Source: Anaerolineae bacterium
GTDB taxonomy: Bacteria > Chloroflexota > Anaerolineae > Aggregatilineales > Aggregatilineaceae
Assembly (NCBI GenBank): GCA_027494015.1
Contig: JAOSJP010000003.1
Location: forward strand, 32,376 to 96,375
DNA: 64,000 bases
Direction: 5' to 3'
In this document: positions 44,845 through 53,983 of the stretch, piece by piece
Position numbering within the stretch: position 1 is the first letter of the stretch
Layout of the letters: every line of letters begins with the position of its first letter
Notes under the pieces: model-generated
Seen by the model: only the letters and a program-made list of their open reading frames with translations
What the model was told of the DNA's origin: nothing
Databases searched by the model: none
Made by a program: the position numbers and the translations under genes

Positions 44845-45786
44845 TCAGGCACGCCCCAGCAGCCGCCGGAGCGACTCCCGCGCGGTGAACTCGCGCATGT
44901 AGCTCAGATTCTCCGGCGTGAACGGGCGCGGTGTGATGCCGAAGACCCCGGTCAGCGCGTTGTCCGCGACGGCGTTGTCCACCTTGAGCAGGTCGAGCAG
45001 GCTGCTCGTCACCGGCGGGTTGGGCAGCGCAACCTCCATCAGCCTGACGACCGGGCGCAGCAGCGGCACGGGCACGTTGATCGTCAGGCGGCGCGCGCCC
45101 AGCGCCTCCAGCACGCGGCGCACGATCTGCGCGTAGGTCAGCACTTCCGGCCCGCCCAGCGCGTACTCGCCGCCGATGGTGCTCGCGTCCTCCAGGCAGC
45201 AGGCCACCACCGCCACCACGTCACCGACCCACACCGGCTGGAATCTGGCGCTGCCGTCGCCGACAATGGGGAAGACCAGCGGCGTCAGCTTGATCAGCCG
45301 CGCCTGGACGTTGGCGAACTCGTCCCCCGGCCCCCAGATGACCGACGGGCGCAGCGCCGTCCAGTCCAGGCCGGAGGCGGCCACGTAGTCCTGCGCGCGG
45401 CCCTTGCTGGCCAGGAAGCGGTAGGGCAGGCGGCTGTCGGCCCCGTTCTGGCTCATGTTGATGAAGCGGCGCACGCCGGCGGCTTGGGCCGCGTCCACCA
45501 GGTTGACCGTGCCCTGTGCGTTGATGCGCTCGTAGTCGCCGCGCCCCCGCTCGATGGCCACTGCCACCAGGTGCACGACGGCGCTCGCGCCCTCCAGCGC
45601 GGGGGCGAGCGTCTCCGGGCGGGTGACGTCGCCGCACACGATCTCGATCTGGTCGCGCGCGTCGGCCAGGCGGATGGCGGCCTTCTGGGGATTGTGCACC
45701 AGCGCGCGCACCGGCTTGCCCTGGGCAACCAGGTGGCGGACGAGGTTGCTGCCGACATAGCCGGCTGCGCCGGTGATGAGGATCAT
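44845..45786 (-). CDS. NAD(P)-binding protein of the NDUFA9/NmrA-like SDR group
   Basis: Atypical short-chain dehydrogenase, 313 residues. The nucleotide loop ILITGAAGYVGSNLVRHLVA is intact; VVHLVAVAIERGRGDYERIN and RFINMSQNGADSRLPY follow, but the usual YxxxK reads Y..K in PYRFLASKGRAQDYV. This matches complex I NDUFA9-like or epimerase-like proteins that often bind rather than convert substrates. ATG 45786 has GAGGTG 6 bases upstream; a GTG at 45795 overlaps that site, so it is less likely. Confidence 0.85.
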   Translation of the reverse strand: MILITGAAGYVGSNLVRHLVAQGKPVRALVHNPQKAAIRLADARDQIEIVCGDVTRPETLAPALEGASAVVHLVAVAIERGRGDYERINAQGTVNLVDAAQAAGVRRFINMSQNGADSRLPYRFLASKGRAQDYVAASGLDWTALRPSVIWGPGDEFANVQARLIKLTPLVFPIVGDGSARFQPVWVGDVVAVVACCLEDASTIGGEYALGGPEVLTYAQIVRRVLEALGARRLTINVPVPLLRPVVRLMEVALPNPPVTSSLLDLLKVDNAVADNALTGVFGITPRPFTPENLSYMREFTARESLRRLLGRA

Positions 45787-45814
45787 AGGGTGCACCTCAT
45801 GGGGCGAACGGTGA

Positions 45815-45885
45815 TCAGTTATCGGCCATCAGTGGTCGGTGGTCAGTCGTCAGTGCACAGCGGCGGCTGATCAGTGGCGAGTGAG
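45815..45885. repeat. TGATCAG-rich patch
   Basis: GTGATCAGTTATCGGCC, TCAGTGGTCGGTGGTCAGTC and GGCTGATCAGTGGCGAGTG repeat the pattern seen at 10318-10390, again directly upstream of a minus-strand gene. Confidence 0.4.
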
Positions 45886-45962
45886 TCTATGCTCAGGTTG
45901 TAACCGAACCGGCGCCCGGCGGCGAATGAGAAGATGCTGAGGGAATGTCTCACGCCCCGCCC

Positions 45963-46469
45963 TCACGGATGCACAAAGAACCCTCCCCAGGGCGTTTCAA
46001 AGGTGAACTTCACTAACAGGTAGACCAGGCAGGCATAGAAGATGACCATCGCCACCCGCGTTGCCCGCAGAAAGGTGGCTCTTTCCAGATCGTAGGACAG
46101 CAGCGACAGCCCCAGCCCGGCCAGGAACAGGATCGCATTAGCATAGACGATCTCCAGCGCGGTGCTGGGCAGTTGCCCTCCATACAGGGCGGGAGCGAGA
46201 TACCACAGGAACATAGCCCAGGGAGCCAGCAGATTGGTCAGCAGATTCGCGTCGAAAATGCGCCGCCGCCGCGTCGGGCGCAGCGCCAGCTCGCCGAGCG
46301 CAGTCAGCGTCCAGGCGAAGAAGGCAACTTTCATATGCTGCATCACCGACTCACTTCCGGCGCCGATCACGGTCACCCAGGAGTAGGGCAGCCAGTCGTG
46401 CACGAAGTGCAGGACGAGGAAGATCAGGTGAAAGATGATGGTCTTGCGCAGTACCCGCCGAAACGTCAC
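45963..46469 (-). CDS. DUF6512-like membrane protein
   Basis: A 168-residue protein with about four to five spans. The segment LVLHFVHDWLPY followed by GAGSESVMQHMKVAFFAW matches the DUF6512 pattern (LHF-x-Y-x-W ... NESVWEHLK) as I remember it; function unknown. The start is GTG 46469 with AAGGA 7 bases upstream. It is convergent with nothing; upstream lie about 630 bases of repeat remnants. Confidence 0.65.
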   Translation of the reverse strand: MTFRRVLRKTIIFHLIFLVLHFVHDWLPYSWVTVIGAGSESVMQHMKVAFFAWTLTALGELALRPTRRRRIFDANLLTNLLAPWAMFLWYLAPALYGGQLPSTALEIVYANAILFLAGLGLSLLSYDLERATFLRATRVAMVIFYACLVYLLVKFTFETPWGGFFVHP

Positions 46470-46924
46470 AGGTTTTTCCTTAATGGATGCGGTGATTGAT
46501 TTACCCCCCCAGCGTCCGCAATGTTCGACTCCATTTATCCGTCAGCGCCCGGCAGATGCGCTAGAGGCTGTTATGGACTTTGGCAGGCGCACGACTTTTC
46601 GAACGGCCTCTGAAGGCACTGCCCGATCACGAGCTAAACGCTGATAGGCGCGCTGAGATGCCGCCCATCAGCGATTCTGGCGACCTGACCCCCGCCAACC
46701 TGCAGCGCGGTTACCCGCCGCGCAACCTGGTGACGCAGCAGGCGCACGATGCCGAGTGGCACGCGGCGCTGCAATAGGGCACCCGCGTTCCCCACCTGGG
46801 CACTCATGCGCCTGGAGCCATACAGGGGCAGTTCGCCAGACAAGAAGCATCGCTTATGAGAAGCTGGTTCTCATCACGAAAAGCACGGCGCCTACTGTAC
46901 CCCCTGCCGAGACCCAGGCTTCGC
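46470..46924. other. Intergenic region with MITE A half and a doubtful reading frame
   Basis: CTAGAGGCTGTTATGGACTT at 46560 is a diverged MITE A end. A frame at 46580-46777 (65 codons, with RGYPPRNLVTQQAHDAEWHA) is open but starts inside that end, has no ribosome site and resembles nothing I know. It may be a piece of an old gene. Nothing else is supported. Confidence 0.4.
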
Positions 46925-47102
46925 TAGAGCGTGTTATGAACTCTGTGCGCTCGACGCGGCGGGCCACTCACGATGCCCGGTGATCACCTGAACCCCACCC
47001 TGTGGTCCTCCCCGCCAGCGGGGAGGGACGGGCTGCTCCCCTTTCCCTGCTGGCGGGGAAAGGGGCCGGGGATAGGGGTTGATAAGTGCATAACACGCTC
47101 TA
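46925..47102. mobile_element. MITE family A, copy 4 (different interior, overlaps a stop codon)
   Basis: TA-bounded terminal repeats GAGCGTGTTATGAACT and AAGTGCATAACACGCTC are perfect for 12 bases and CTAG surrounds both ends. The interior is not the core but a CCTCCCCGCCAGCGGGGAGG hairpin and a CCTGCTGGCGGGGAAAGG block, like 48318-48450. The right TA is part of the transaldolase stop codon. Confidence 0.85.
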
Positions 47103-48194
47103 GCGCACATCCGGGTTGGGCAGGATGAACTGCTCGCGGATCAAGGCGATCAGTTCGTAGTAGGAAGCGACAAAGCCGCGCAGGGTGCGTACCGTCGCCC
47201 CGTAGGTGTCGAACTCCTCGATGGTCATCCCGTCTTCGTCATAAGCCCGGCGGAAGTCGGGGAACAGACGGTAGAGCGCGTCCACAATCTCCGGATCAAC
47301 CGGCTCGTCTATGCGCTCCCTCACCTCGAGATCCGACGCGTTGAAGCGTTTCTGCCACTCGTAGGGTATGCTGACGATCATGTCGCCGCCGATGAACTCC
47401 GTCCAGTGCAAATGGTGACGGTAGGCCGCCGCCAGCAGACGCGCGCGATAGCCGCGTTCCTGGTAGATGCGGTAGGCCTTTTTCATGACGGCCACCCCCG
47501 CCCAGGGCAGGTAGCTGGGGTTGGTGGTGATGGTGTCGCGTTTGACCAGGACCTGTATCCAGTCGTCCACGCGCCCGACCATGATCGTACACACCGGACT
47601 CATGGTGGCAATGTCCTTGCCCTCGGCTGTGCGGCGGTCCAGGCCGCGCTCGATCGCTTCGGCGACGGCGATCGCCTGGGCCACCGTGAAGCTGACCGTG
47701 GCATTGATGCTGACACCCTGATAGGTCGCTTCTTCGATCGCCGGAATCCCCGCCGCAGTCACTGGAATCTTGACCTGGACGTTGGGTGCCAGGCTGTGTA
47801 GGTGCACTGCCTGCTCGACGATGGCGTTGGTGTCGCAGAAAAAGATGGGGGCGGTCTGGATCGACAGCCGCCCTTTCTTGCCGCGCTCGCGCTCGTACAC
47901 CGGCTGCAGCAACCTGGCACCATTGACGCCGATCTCCTCAAAGATCTTCCAGGCCACGCGCGCGTCGGTCCAGGTGGGGTTCTGGGCAATGATCTCGCCG
48001 ATGCGATCGCGCCACAGGGACATTTCTTTCTTCAAGACAGAGACCACTATGGTGGGGTTGCTGGTCGCCCCCACCGCACCGTGCTCAATCGCGTAAGTCA
48101 ATTCCTCTACCGATGAAGAGTCGTTCCAGTAGTCCGTTTTCGTGGTGCAAACCATCTGGTGGAGAGGGCTTTTGTAGGTAGTGAGTGTGGTCAT
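47100..48194 (-). CDS. Transaldolase family protein
   Basis: A (beta/alpha)8 aldolase-type enzyme, 364 residues, moving dihydroxyacetone units between sugar phosphates. The Schiff-base Lys is K142 in NVQVKIPVTAAGIPAIEEAT; GAVGATSNPTIVVSVLKKE and GVSINATVSFTVAQAI are the other family marks. ATG 48194 has GGAAAGG 3-9 bases upstream. It closes the ribose-type importer cluster, which suggests pentose or related sugar breakdown. The TAG stop (47102-47100) lies on the MITE A boundary, so the MITE preserved the coding sequence. Confidence 0.88.
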   Translation of the reverse strand: MTTLTTYKSPLHQMVCTTKTDYWNDSSSVEELTYAIEHGAVGATSNPTIVVSVLKKEMSLWRDRIGEIIAQNPTWTDARVAWKIFEEIGVNGARLLQPVYERERGKKGRLSIQTAPIFFCDTNAIVEQAVHLHSLAPNVQVKIPVTAAGIPAIEEATYQGVSINATVSFTVAQAIAVAEAIERGLDRRTAEGKDIATMSPVCTIMVGRVDDWIQVLVKRDTITTNPSYLPWAGVAVMKKAYRIYQERGYRARLLAAAYRHHLHWTEFIGGDMIVSIPYEWQKRFNASDLEVRERIDEPVDPEIVDALYRLFPDFRRAYDEDGMTIEEFDTYGATVRTLRGFVASYYELIALIREQFILPNPDVR

Positions 48195-48317
48195 GATCCT
48201 TTCCTCGAACACTCTTTCCCGTTTCGCTCATAGCGGATTATCCCAACTTCTCACCGATCAGGCAACCTCGTCGGTTCTCGGCAGTGTATCCTTGTCGGTT
48301 GAAACTCGTCACACAGG

Positions 48318-48450
48318 AATGGCCCCCCATCCCCGGCCCTTCCCCCACGAGGGGGAAGGGGGGAAAGTGGCGGGCCTGCTCCCCTTCCCTCCGCGCAGCG
48401 TGGGGAAAGGGGCTGGGAGATGGGGGGGCACACGGCAGCCAGCCCCCACT
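48318..48450. repeat. GC-rich inverted repeat (CCCTTCCCCC/GGGGGAAGGG type)
   Basis: CCCCCCATCCCCGGCCC at the left mirrors GGGGCTGGGAGATGGGGGG at the right, with smaller hairpins inside. Related blocks fill MITE A copy 4. It lies between the chimeric pseudogene and the transaldolase gene. Confidence 0.6.
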
Positions 48451-48471
48451 CCATTTCAACCGAATTCGACA

Positions 48472-49119
48472 CTACTCAGGTTCTCCCTGAGGCCCAGGCT
48501 GCGTCAGCTTGCGGTTTGCCTGTTCGCGGAACTCGTGCAGCTCACGTTCAAGATCTTCCAATTCCTCGCCACCCGACATCATCTGGATCATGTCGCTGCG
48601 CGAAAGCCCGGCTTTGGTGAAAGTGCCCAGCGTGCGCCCGCGCTTGAGGATGGTGAAGCGATCCCCAATGGGATAAGCGTGGTGAGGATTGTGGGTGATG
48701 AGAATGACGGCGACGCCCCGCATCCGCGCCTGGGCAATATAGCGCAGCACAATCCCGGCCTGCTTGACGCCGAGCGCCGAAGTCGGCTCGTCGAGGATCA
48801 GCACCTTGGCCCCGAAGTAGACCGCGCGCGCAATGGCCACCGACTGCCGCTCGTCGCCCGAAAGCGTCCCGACCGGCTGGGCAGGATCGCGGATGTCAAT
48901 GCCCATATTGAGTAGCTCTCCGCGGACAATGGCATCGGCGCGCCGGACATCAAAACGCTGGGCAGCTTCCTGCGCGCGTGATGCCACGTTATCGGCGCAA
49001 ATCACCAGACAAGGCTCAATGTCTGCATCAAAAAAGCGGTCTTTGATCAGCTTATAGGACCGGCTGTGAGTCTATCCCATCCAGCCCATGCCGATCACAC
49101 CTGCCCCAGTTCTTGTCAT
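48472..49119 (-). pseudogene. Chimeric pseudogene: Gfo/Idh/MocA N-terminus joined to sugar ABC ATPase C-terminus
   Basis: From ATG 49119 (AAGGAT 7 bases upstream) the frame reads MTRTGAGVIGMGWMG, a TAG (49074-49072), then [19 protein letters not shown] and [19 protein letters not shown]. This is the nucleotide-binding start of a Gfo/Idh/MocA dehydrogenase with one stop codon in the loop. Without a break it becomes [20 protein letters not shown] and [20 protein letters not shown] plus [13 protein letters not shown]. That is the C-terminal half of a sugar ABC ATPase closely related to the intact one at 49251-50036, but with no Walker A and LSGDERQ for LSGGERQ. The join falls where both parents have a similar RFD/RYD triplet, consistent with a short-homology deletion. 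Confidence 0.85.
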
Positions 49120-49250
49120 AGAGATATCCTTTTGAATGGAGCAGTCACGGTCTTGGAACAGCCAGGGCTTGCTGCTTTCGAGCACATCAGCGCCCGTATC
49201 GCGCTCCGGGCACGCTCCCCGGACATTCTCTCATTTGATTCACCGACACA

Positions 49251-50036
49251 TCACTGTTTTTGAACGTGATCAAGCTCGTGTTTCAAGGCGTCCAGCTCTT
49301 CCGCGCCGGACATCCCCCGGATCAAAACCTCGCGTTCGACCTCGTCTTTGTGCCATTTGCCGTAAACGCGTCCACGTTTGAGGATGATATAACGATCACC
49401 TACCACAAAAGCATGATGTGGATTGTGGGTAATGAAAAGCACTGCCAGCCCGCGCGATTTGGCCTGGACCATGTATTTCAGCACGGTTCCTGCCTGCTTG
49501 ACCCCCAGAGCAGCCGTTGGCTCATCCAATATCAGCACTTTTGCGCCGAAGTAGATCGCACGCGCGATGGCGAGCGATTGTCGTTCGCCGCCGGACAAGG
49601 TCCCGACGGGCTGTTCTGGATCGCGAATGTCGATCCCCATTTTGCCCATTTCTTCGCGCACAGTACGCTTGGCAAACGCAATGTCATAGCGCAAAAACGG
49701 CCCCCTCCCCTTTTTAGGCTCGGACCCCAAAAAGAAGTTCCGCCAGATCGACATCAACGGAATCAGGGCTAAGTCCTGGTATACGGTAGCGATTCCCAGT
49801 TCGAGCGCATCGCGTGGGGACGAAAAAGTGACCGACTTGCCTTCGAACAGGTATTGCCCTTCGGTGGGTTGGTGAAAACCGGACAGAATCTTAATCAGAG
49901 TGGACTTGCCCGCACCATTGTCGCCCAGCAGACACGTTACCTCGCCAGGACTCACTTCGGCGGAAACGTTACGCAGCGCGATCACGCTGCCGAACATCTT
50001 GGAAATGCCGCGCATTTCGATGATCGGTTCGGGCAT
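49251..50036 (-). CDS. Sugar ABC transporter ATPase (single-domain, ribose type)
   Basis: Cytoplasmic ATPase of a CUT2-like importer, 261 residues, one domain rather than the two of RbsA (FrcA-like). Walker [19 protein letters not shown] (about 36-53), Q-loop [14 protein letters not shown], signature [20 protein letters not shown], Walker [15 protein letters not shown] and switch His in [10 protein letters not shown] are intact. Its ATG overlaps the permease stop by one base (TGATG). It energises the import of the ligand bound by the receptor at 51249. Confidence 0.93.
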   Translation of the reverse strand: MPEPIIEMRGISKMFGSVIALRNVSAEVSPGEVTCLLGDNGAGKSTLIKILSGFHQPTEGQYLFEGKSVTFSSPRDALELGIATVYQDLALIPLMSIWRNFFLGSEPKKGRGPFLRYDIAFAKRTVREEMGKMGIDIRDPEQPVGTLSGGERQSLAIARAIYFGAKVLILDEPTAALGVKQAGTVLKYMVQAKSRGLAVLFITHNPHHAFVVGDRYIILKRGRVYGKWHKDEVEREVLIRGMSGAEELDALKHELDHVQKQ

Positions 50037-51130
50037 CAGAGTCCCTCCTCGCCATCTTGATCATTGTTGTCTGGCTGGCTCAAGGGAGTATGCACCTGTG
50101 CTGCCCGTTTCTGGGTGAAGTTGTTGAGTAGCACAGCCACCAGCAGCATGATGCCGAGGAATGTATAAAACCAATCCGTATCCCACCCGGCGAACGTGAT
50201 GCCGACGCGCGTCATACCGAAAATGAGTGCGCCTATTGATGCTCCGATCACGGATCCGTGGCCCCCCGTCAGGCGGCAGCCCCCAATCACAGCGGCGATG
50301 ATGAAGACGAATTCCTGCCCCACACCCTGACTTGACAGCGCCGAACGCAAGCGAAGCGCAGTCATCACGCCGACCAACCATGCCGCGCCAGCCGTAGTCA
50401 TGAAGAGCGCGATCTTGACTCGATTGACCGGCACGCCAACCCCACGTGCGGCTGTTACGTCGCCTCCCACCGCGAAAATCCAACTGCCGTAGTGCGTGCG
50501 CAGCAGAATCCAGGTAGCAACTACCGCGATGATGATCCACCAGATGATGGTTGTACGAAAGGTGGCATCCATGAATTTGAACTCGGAATTGAAGAAATTC
50601 TGGGCCGATTCGAATCCGGCAGCCGTATCAATGCTGCTCACACGCACCTGATCAGTGAAGTGGCGCGTGACGCCGACGTTGATGCCGCGAAAGATGAAAA
50701 AGGTGGCCAGCGTCACGATAAAACTGGGGAGCTTGGTGAGCAAAACCATGTAGCCGTTGATGAAGCCGATGGCCATGGCAAACACAAACGAGAGTGCGAT
50801 GGCGAACCACACATTCATTCCCGCCTCAGTGGCGAGCAGACCCACTACCAGCCCGGTCGATCCGGTCATGACTCCGGAAGACAGGTCGAATTCGCCGCCG
50901 ATCATCAATAGGCCGACGGCCACGGCCATAATGCCCAGGGTTGAGGCGGGGTCAAGAATGCGCGCCAGGCCTAATATGCTAGGATAGGTATCGGGATCAA
51001 TTAGCGAGAAAAATACGCCGATAACGGCGGCTCCAACGACAGCCCCAAATTCAGGGCTGGCAAGGGTCCGGCGAATTATGCTCACCCTGACGAGTCGTTC
51101 GTCGGACGCTGGAAAAGTCTGTGTGGCCAT
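50036..51130 (-). CDS. Ribose/xylose-type sugar ABC transporter permease
   Basis: BPD-transport permease of the RbsC/XylH type, 364 residues, with about ten spans. Landmarks are [56 protein letters not shown] and [20 protein letters not shown]. Unlike many relatives it carries a charged C-terminal tail ([14 protein letters not shown]). It lies between the receptor (120 bases upstream) and the ATPase (one-base overlap). Confidence 0.93.
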   Translation of the reverse strand: MATQTFPASDERLVRVSIIRRTLASPEFGAVVGAAVIGVFFSLIDPDTYPSILGLARILDPASTLGIMAVAVGLLMIGGEFDLSSGVMTGSTGLVVGLLATEAGMNVWFAIALSFVFAMAIGFINGYMVLLTKLPSFIVTLATFFIFRGINVGVTRHFTDQVRVSSIDTAAGFESAQNFFNSEFKFMDATFRTTIIWWIIIAVVATWILLRTHYGSWIFAVGGDVTAARGVGVPVNRVKIALFMTTAGAAWLVGVMTALRLRSALSSQGVGQEFVFIIAAVIGGCRLTGGHGSVIGASIGALIFGMTRVGITFAGWDTDWFYTFLGIMLLVAVLLNNFTQKRAAQVHTPLSQPDNNDQDGEEGL

Positions 51131-51248
51131 AGTTTATCAATTCTCTTTAGCTTTCAGATGCGAACGAGCGGGCCGGAGTCGCGTTCGGCGGTGTTTGCAG
51201 GAGAAGGGGTATCCCTTCTCCTGCGTCGTATAGACACTCAAACCTTGA

Positions 51249-52202
51249 TTAGCGAGTTCCCGCAGCCGAGAGTTCGATGACCGCCGCTGCGTTGCTGGCA
51301 TCCACAAAGCCGGGGCCGGTCAAGACCGGCAGCCCGCCGCCAACCGCGTTGGCGTTCTCGTTGTACAGGACCAGGAACACAATCGGGAGATACCCTTGCA
51401 GGTACTGCTGCTGGTCAATGGCAAAGGCAATCTCGCCATTCAGGATCCCCTGCAAGACATCGGGGCTGAGGTCAAACGTGCTGAGGACCTGGTCGGTACC
51501 GGCGGCGGCCATTGCATCGCGGGCGGCAATGCCGATGTCGGGATTCAGGGCCAGGATGGCGTCAATGCTGCTGTCCGAAGCCAACTTGTCCTGGATAGTG
51601 CTGGATGTGCCCGCGAGATCGTTCACGCCAGTTGAGGCGACGTTGAATCGTTCCACTTCACCGGCGAACGTATCGGTCAACCCGTCGCAGCGGGCTTCCA
51701 ACCCGATGTTGCCTTCTTCGTGGATGACGCACAGCACTTTTCCAACACCCATGTCATTGAGACGCAGCCCTGCGCCTTGTCCGGCCACAAACTCGGTCTG
51801 CCCGACATGTGTGAGTGCGCCGAGTTCTCTGTAGACATCAGCGCCGGAGTTGATGGTGATCACCGGAATGCCGGCATCCACCGCGGTCTTGACCGAATCG
51901 CGTAGCGCATCCGGATTGGCCAGGGACACAACAATCCCATCCACACCTTTCGCGACACAGTCTTCGACCAATCGCGCCTGTTCCACCGGATCGAGGCTGC
52001 CGCCGGCTGTCAGGTCAACACCATACAGTGCGGCAGCATCTTTGGCTCCACGATCCACAACGTTCCAAAAGGAACCGGCGAGATCGCTATGGACAGCCAG
52101 ACAGAGTTTGAGCGGCTCGTCCTGGGCGACTGCAGTACTCAGGGGCAGCAGTGTTGCTGCAACAAGAATGGGGAGTAGAATCCGTAACGCTTTGGTGGTC
52201 AT
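51249..52202 (-). CDS. Ribose-type sugar ABC transporter substrate-binding protein
   Basis: Extracytoplasmic receptor with type 1 periplasmic-binding fold, 317 residues. Signal peptide 1-27 (LLPILVAATLLPLSTAVAQ). Segments ARLVEDCVAKGVDGIVVSLA, AGIPVITINSGADVYRELG, LALNPDIGIAARDAMAAAG and FAIDQQQYLQGYLPIVFLVL match RbsB-like or autoinducer-2/inositol-type binding proteins. Two Cys in the mature part (LKLCLAV, LVEDCVA) and two later are unusual for a sugar receptor. ATG 52202 with AGGA 8 bases upstream. It follows a LacI-type operator. Confidence 0.92.
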   Translation of the reverse strand: MTTKALRILLPILVAATLLPLSTAVAQDEPLKLCLAVHSDLAGSFWNVVDRGAKDAAALYGVDLTAGGSLDPVEQARLVEDCVAKGVDGIVVSLANPDALRDSVKTAVDAGIPVITINSGADVYRELGALTHVGQTEFVAGQGAGLRLNDMGVGKVLCVIHEEGNIGLEARCDGLTDTFAGEVERFNVASTGVNDLAGTSSTIQDKLASDSSIDAILALNPDIGIAARDAMAAAGTDQVLSTFDLSPDVLQGILNGEIAFAIDQQQYLQGYLPIVFLVLYNENANAVGGGLPVLTGPGFVDASNAAAVIELSAAGTR

Positions 52203-52308
52203 GGTATGGTTCCTCTCTAATTCTGGTTTCCGAGTCTCACCTGCTAGATGGAACGCGATTTGTCCTGATCAATCCCTCCTTGTGGATTCGCAAATAGGTT
52301 CACGATAT

Positions 52309-52332
52309 CCAAGTGCAACCGGTTGCACTTGG
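52309..52332. promoter_or_regulatory. Perfect 24-bp palindromic operator, LacI-family type
   Basis: CCAAGTGCAACC is followed immediately by its exact mirror GGTTGCACTTGG. The centre GCAACCGGTTGC, with a CG dyad axis, is typical of LacI/GalR sites. It lies 107 bases upstream of the sugar receptor ATG, in an AT-richer stretch that should hold the promoter, so it probably represses the importer operon without sugar. No LacI-family gene is in the window. Confidence 0.8.
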
Positions 52333-52437
52333 GTCAAAAAACAAGGTATTACGCGTTTGTAGTGACCCTAAAAAGTTGGATACAAAAATAACTGTGCTTA
52401 TTGTACTGCGGCCTCGCCCTGCTGGGCAAGCCATTGC

Positions 52438-52636
52438 CAGGGCAATCGCATCAAAGTCCACCGCGCGCCAGCCTACTCGTAGGGGCGCTGCTCTGCTGCG
52501 CCCTGGGTTTACCTCACCCCCGCTCGGCGCTGGCGCGCCTCGCCGCCCCCTCTCCGTCAACGGAGAGGGGGCAAGCCGAGTGCAGCGAGGCTGGGGGTGA
52601 GGTAGAACAACACGCACGTTTGAAGCGATTGCCCTG
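52438..52636. mobile_element. MITE family B carrying the palindromic core
   Basis: Terminal inverted repeats CAGGGCAATCGCATCAAA and TTTGAAGCGATTGCCCTG (17 of 18 match) enclose a GCGCTGCTCTGCTGCGCCC linker and the core in reverse order (inner loop GTCAAC). Partial copies lie at 22722-22742 (right end) and 29011 (left end). It shares the core with family A, although the ends differ. Confidence 0.85.
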
Positions 52637-52665
52637 AAGCCATTGCGCTTCGAATTCGGCAGGCG

Positions 52666-52815
52666 TGAGAGCGTGTTTGGTAAGCCGGTTTTCTATCCCC
52701 TCATCCCCCGACCCCTTCTCCCTCCAGGGGGAGAAGGGGAGCAAAGCGCGGGATTTCCCATCGCCCCGGTGAGGGAGAGGGGTGCAGGGGTGAGGGGTTT
52801 CCGTACACGCTCTCA
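52666..52815. mobile_element. MITE A-related element (GAGAGCGTGT ends)
   Basis: GAGAGCGTGTTTGGTAAG and the mirror of CCGTACACGCTCTC bound 150 bp with a CCCCTTCTCCCTCCAGGGGG-type hairpin (split in the sequence by AGAAGGGG). The right end lies on the TGA stop of the dehydrogenase gene (52815-52813). It differs from family A by GA for TA at the boundary. Confidence 0.65.
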
Positions 52816-53847
52816 AAAGAGGGCGTTTCTTGCGCTCACTTCCTCGACATACACCACGCGCCCCTCGCGTTGAGAGAGGGTCGCCGCCAGGCAGGCCTGC
52901 AAGGCCGCCCGCGCATCTTCAGCAGAGATGGCGGGCTGGCGGTCATGGAGCAGGCATTCGACAAAATGCTCGATCTGGGCGGTGTAGGCCGGGCCGAAAC
53001 GCTGGGGAAAATGGGGCACCACATCGTGGATTACCCCCTCTTTTCTCAGCAGGAGGATAGGCGTCTCGCGCAGGTAGCCGATCTCAATCGTCCCTTGCGC
53101 GCCCACAACTTCGCAGCGGATGTCATAGCCATAGATGGCCGTGCGGCTGACTTCAACATTGCCCAGGCCCCCACCCTGGAAGCGGACGTTGATCATGGCG
53201 TTGTCCACGTCGCCCACGCCCTGCAGCTCGGGATAGACCAGCGCGGCCACTTCCGTATAGACGCGCTGGATGTCGTCTGCCATCAGCCAACGGATGCTGT
53301 CGAAGTCGTGAATGGCCATGTCCACAATCAGGCCACCGCTGACAGCGGGGTCGGCAAACTCCAGACTTGTGCGGTGCGGATCGCGCCCGATCGAGCGAAT
53401 CGTCACAGGTTGGCCGATCGCCCCCGCGTCAATCTTGCGCTTGGCCTCGGCATAGCCCCGGTCAAAGCGGCGCATAAAGCCCACCTGCAGAGGGACGCCC
53501 GCTTGCTGGACAGCCACAATGATCTCGTCGGTGGCTTGCAGGCTGAGCGCCAGGGGCTTCTCGCAGAAAATCGCCTTGCCGGCCTGGGCAGCCTCGATCG
53601 CGACATCACGGTGCGTGCTGGTGGGGCTGGCGATGATGACGCCCTGCACCTGAGGATGGGCGAGCAGGTCCTGGTAATGGGCGAATGCCTCCACCCCGGC
53701 CACCTGCGCCGTGAAACGATCAAGGATTTCCTGCCGGGGATCGGCTGCGGCGACGAGAGTCGCCCCTTCGATCTGGCGCGCCGTATGGGTAGCGTAGACC
53801 TGCCCCATACGTCCCAAGCCAATGACACCAATACCAACTTTTGTCAT
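52813..53847 (-). CDS. Gfo/Idh/MocA-family dehydrogenase
   Basis: NAD(P)-dependent sugar or inositol dehydrogenase, 344 residues. Nucleotide loop VGIGVIGLGRMGQVYATHTA, then VIIASPTSTHRDVAIEAAQA, the EKPLAL motif with catalytic Lys (AIFCEKPLALSLQATDE) and DMAIHDFDSIRWLM, where the His and Asp sit. The pattern resembles inositol 2-dehydrogenase IolG or scyllo-inositol dehydrogenases. ATG 53847 has AGGAG 10 bases upstream; a longer frame upstream is repeat-free but unlike the family. Probably oxidises the sugar imported by the downstream transporter. Confidence 0.92.
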   Translation of the reverse strand: MTKVGIGVIGLGRMGQVYATHTARQIEGATLVAAADPRQEILDRFTAQVAGVEAFAHYQDLLAHPQVQGVIIASPTSTHRDVAIEAAQAGKAIFCEKPLALSLQATDEIIVAVQQAGVPLQVGFMRRFDRGYAEAKRKIDAGAIGQPVTIRSIGRDPHRTSLEFADPAVSGGLIVDMAIHDFDSIRWLMADDIQRVYTEVAALVYPELQGVGDVDNAMINVRFQGGGLGNVEVSRTAIYGYDIRCEVVGAQGTIEIGYLRETPILLLRKEGVIHDVVPHFPQRFGPAYTAQIEHFVECLLHDRQPAISAEDARAALQACLAATLSQREGRVVYVEEVSARNALF

Positions 53848-53954
53848 CAAAAGTAATCTCCTGCCAGGAAGGGGTGCCGGGGGCGCTCCAGACTCTCTCT
53901 GGCACGCCACACCTGCGACCCCAACGTATGCAATTCTACTATAGTTACATATTT

Positions 53955-53983
53955 ATAGTATGCTAACTGGGTGCTGCTGTCAA
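53955..53983 (-). promoter_or_regulatory. Promoter of the dehydrogenase/importer cluster
   Basis: On the minus strand a perfect TTGACA (53983-53978), 17-base spacer and TACTAT (53960-53955), followed by an A/T-rich stretch. Its position about 100 bases before ATG 53847 suits the dehydrogenase gene. Confidence 0.7.

Noticed and set aside
46580..46777. 65-codon open frame between the DUF6512-like gene and the transaldolase
   Set aside because: Starts within a MITE end, no ribosome site and no recognisable family; kept only as a remark in the region entry.
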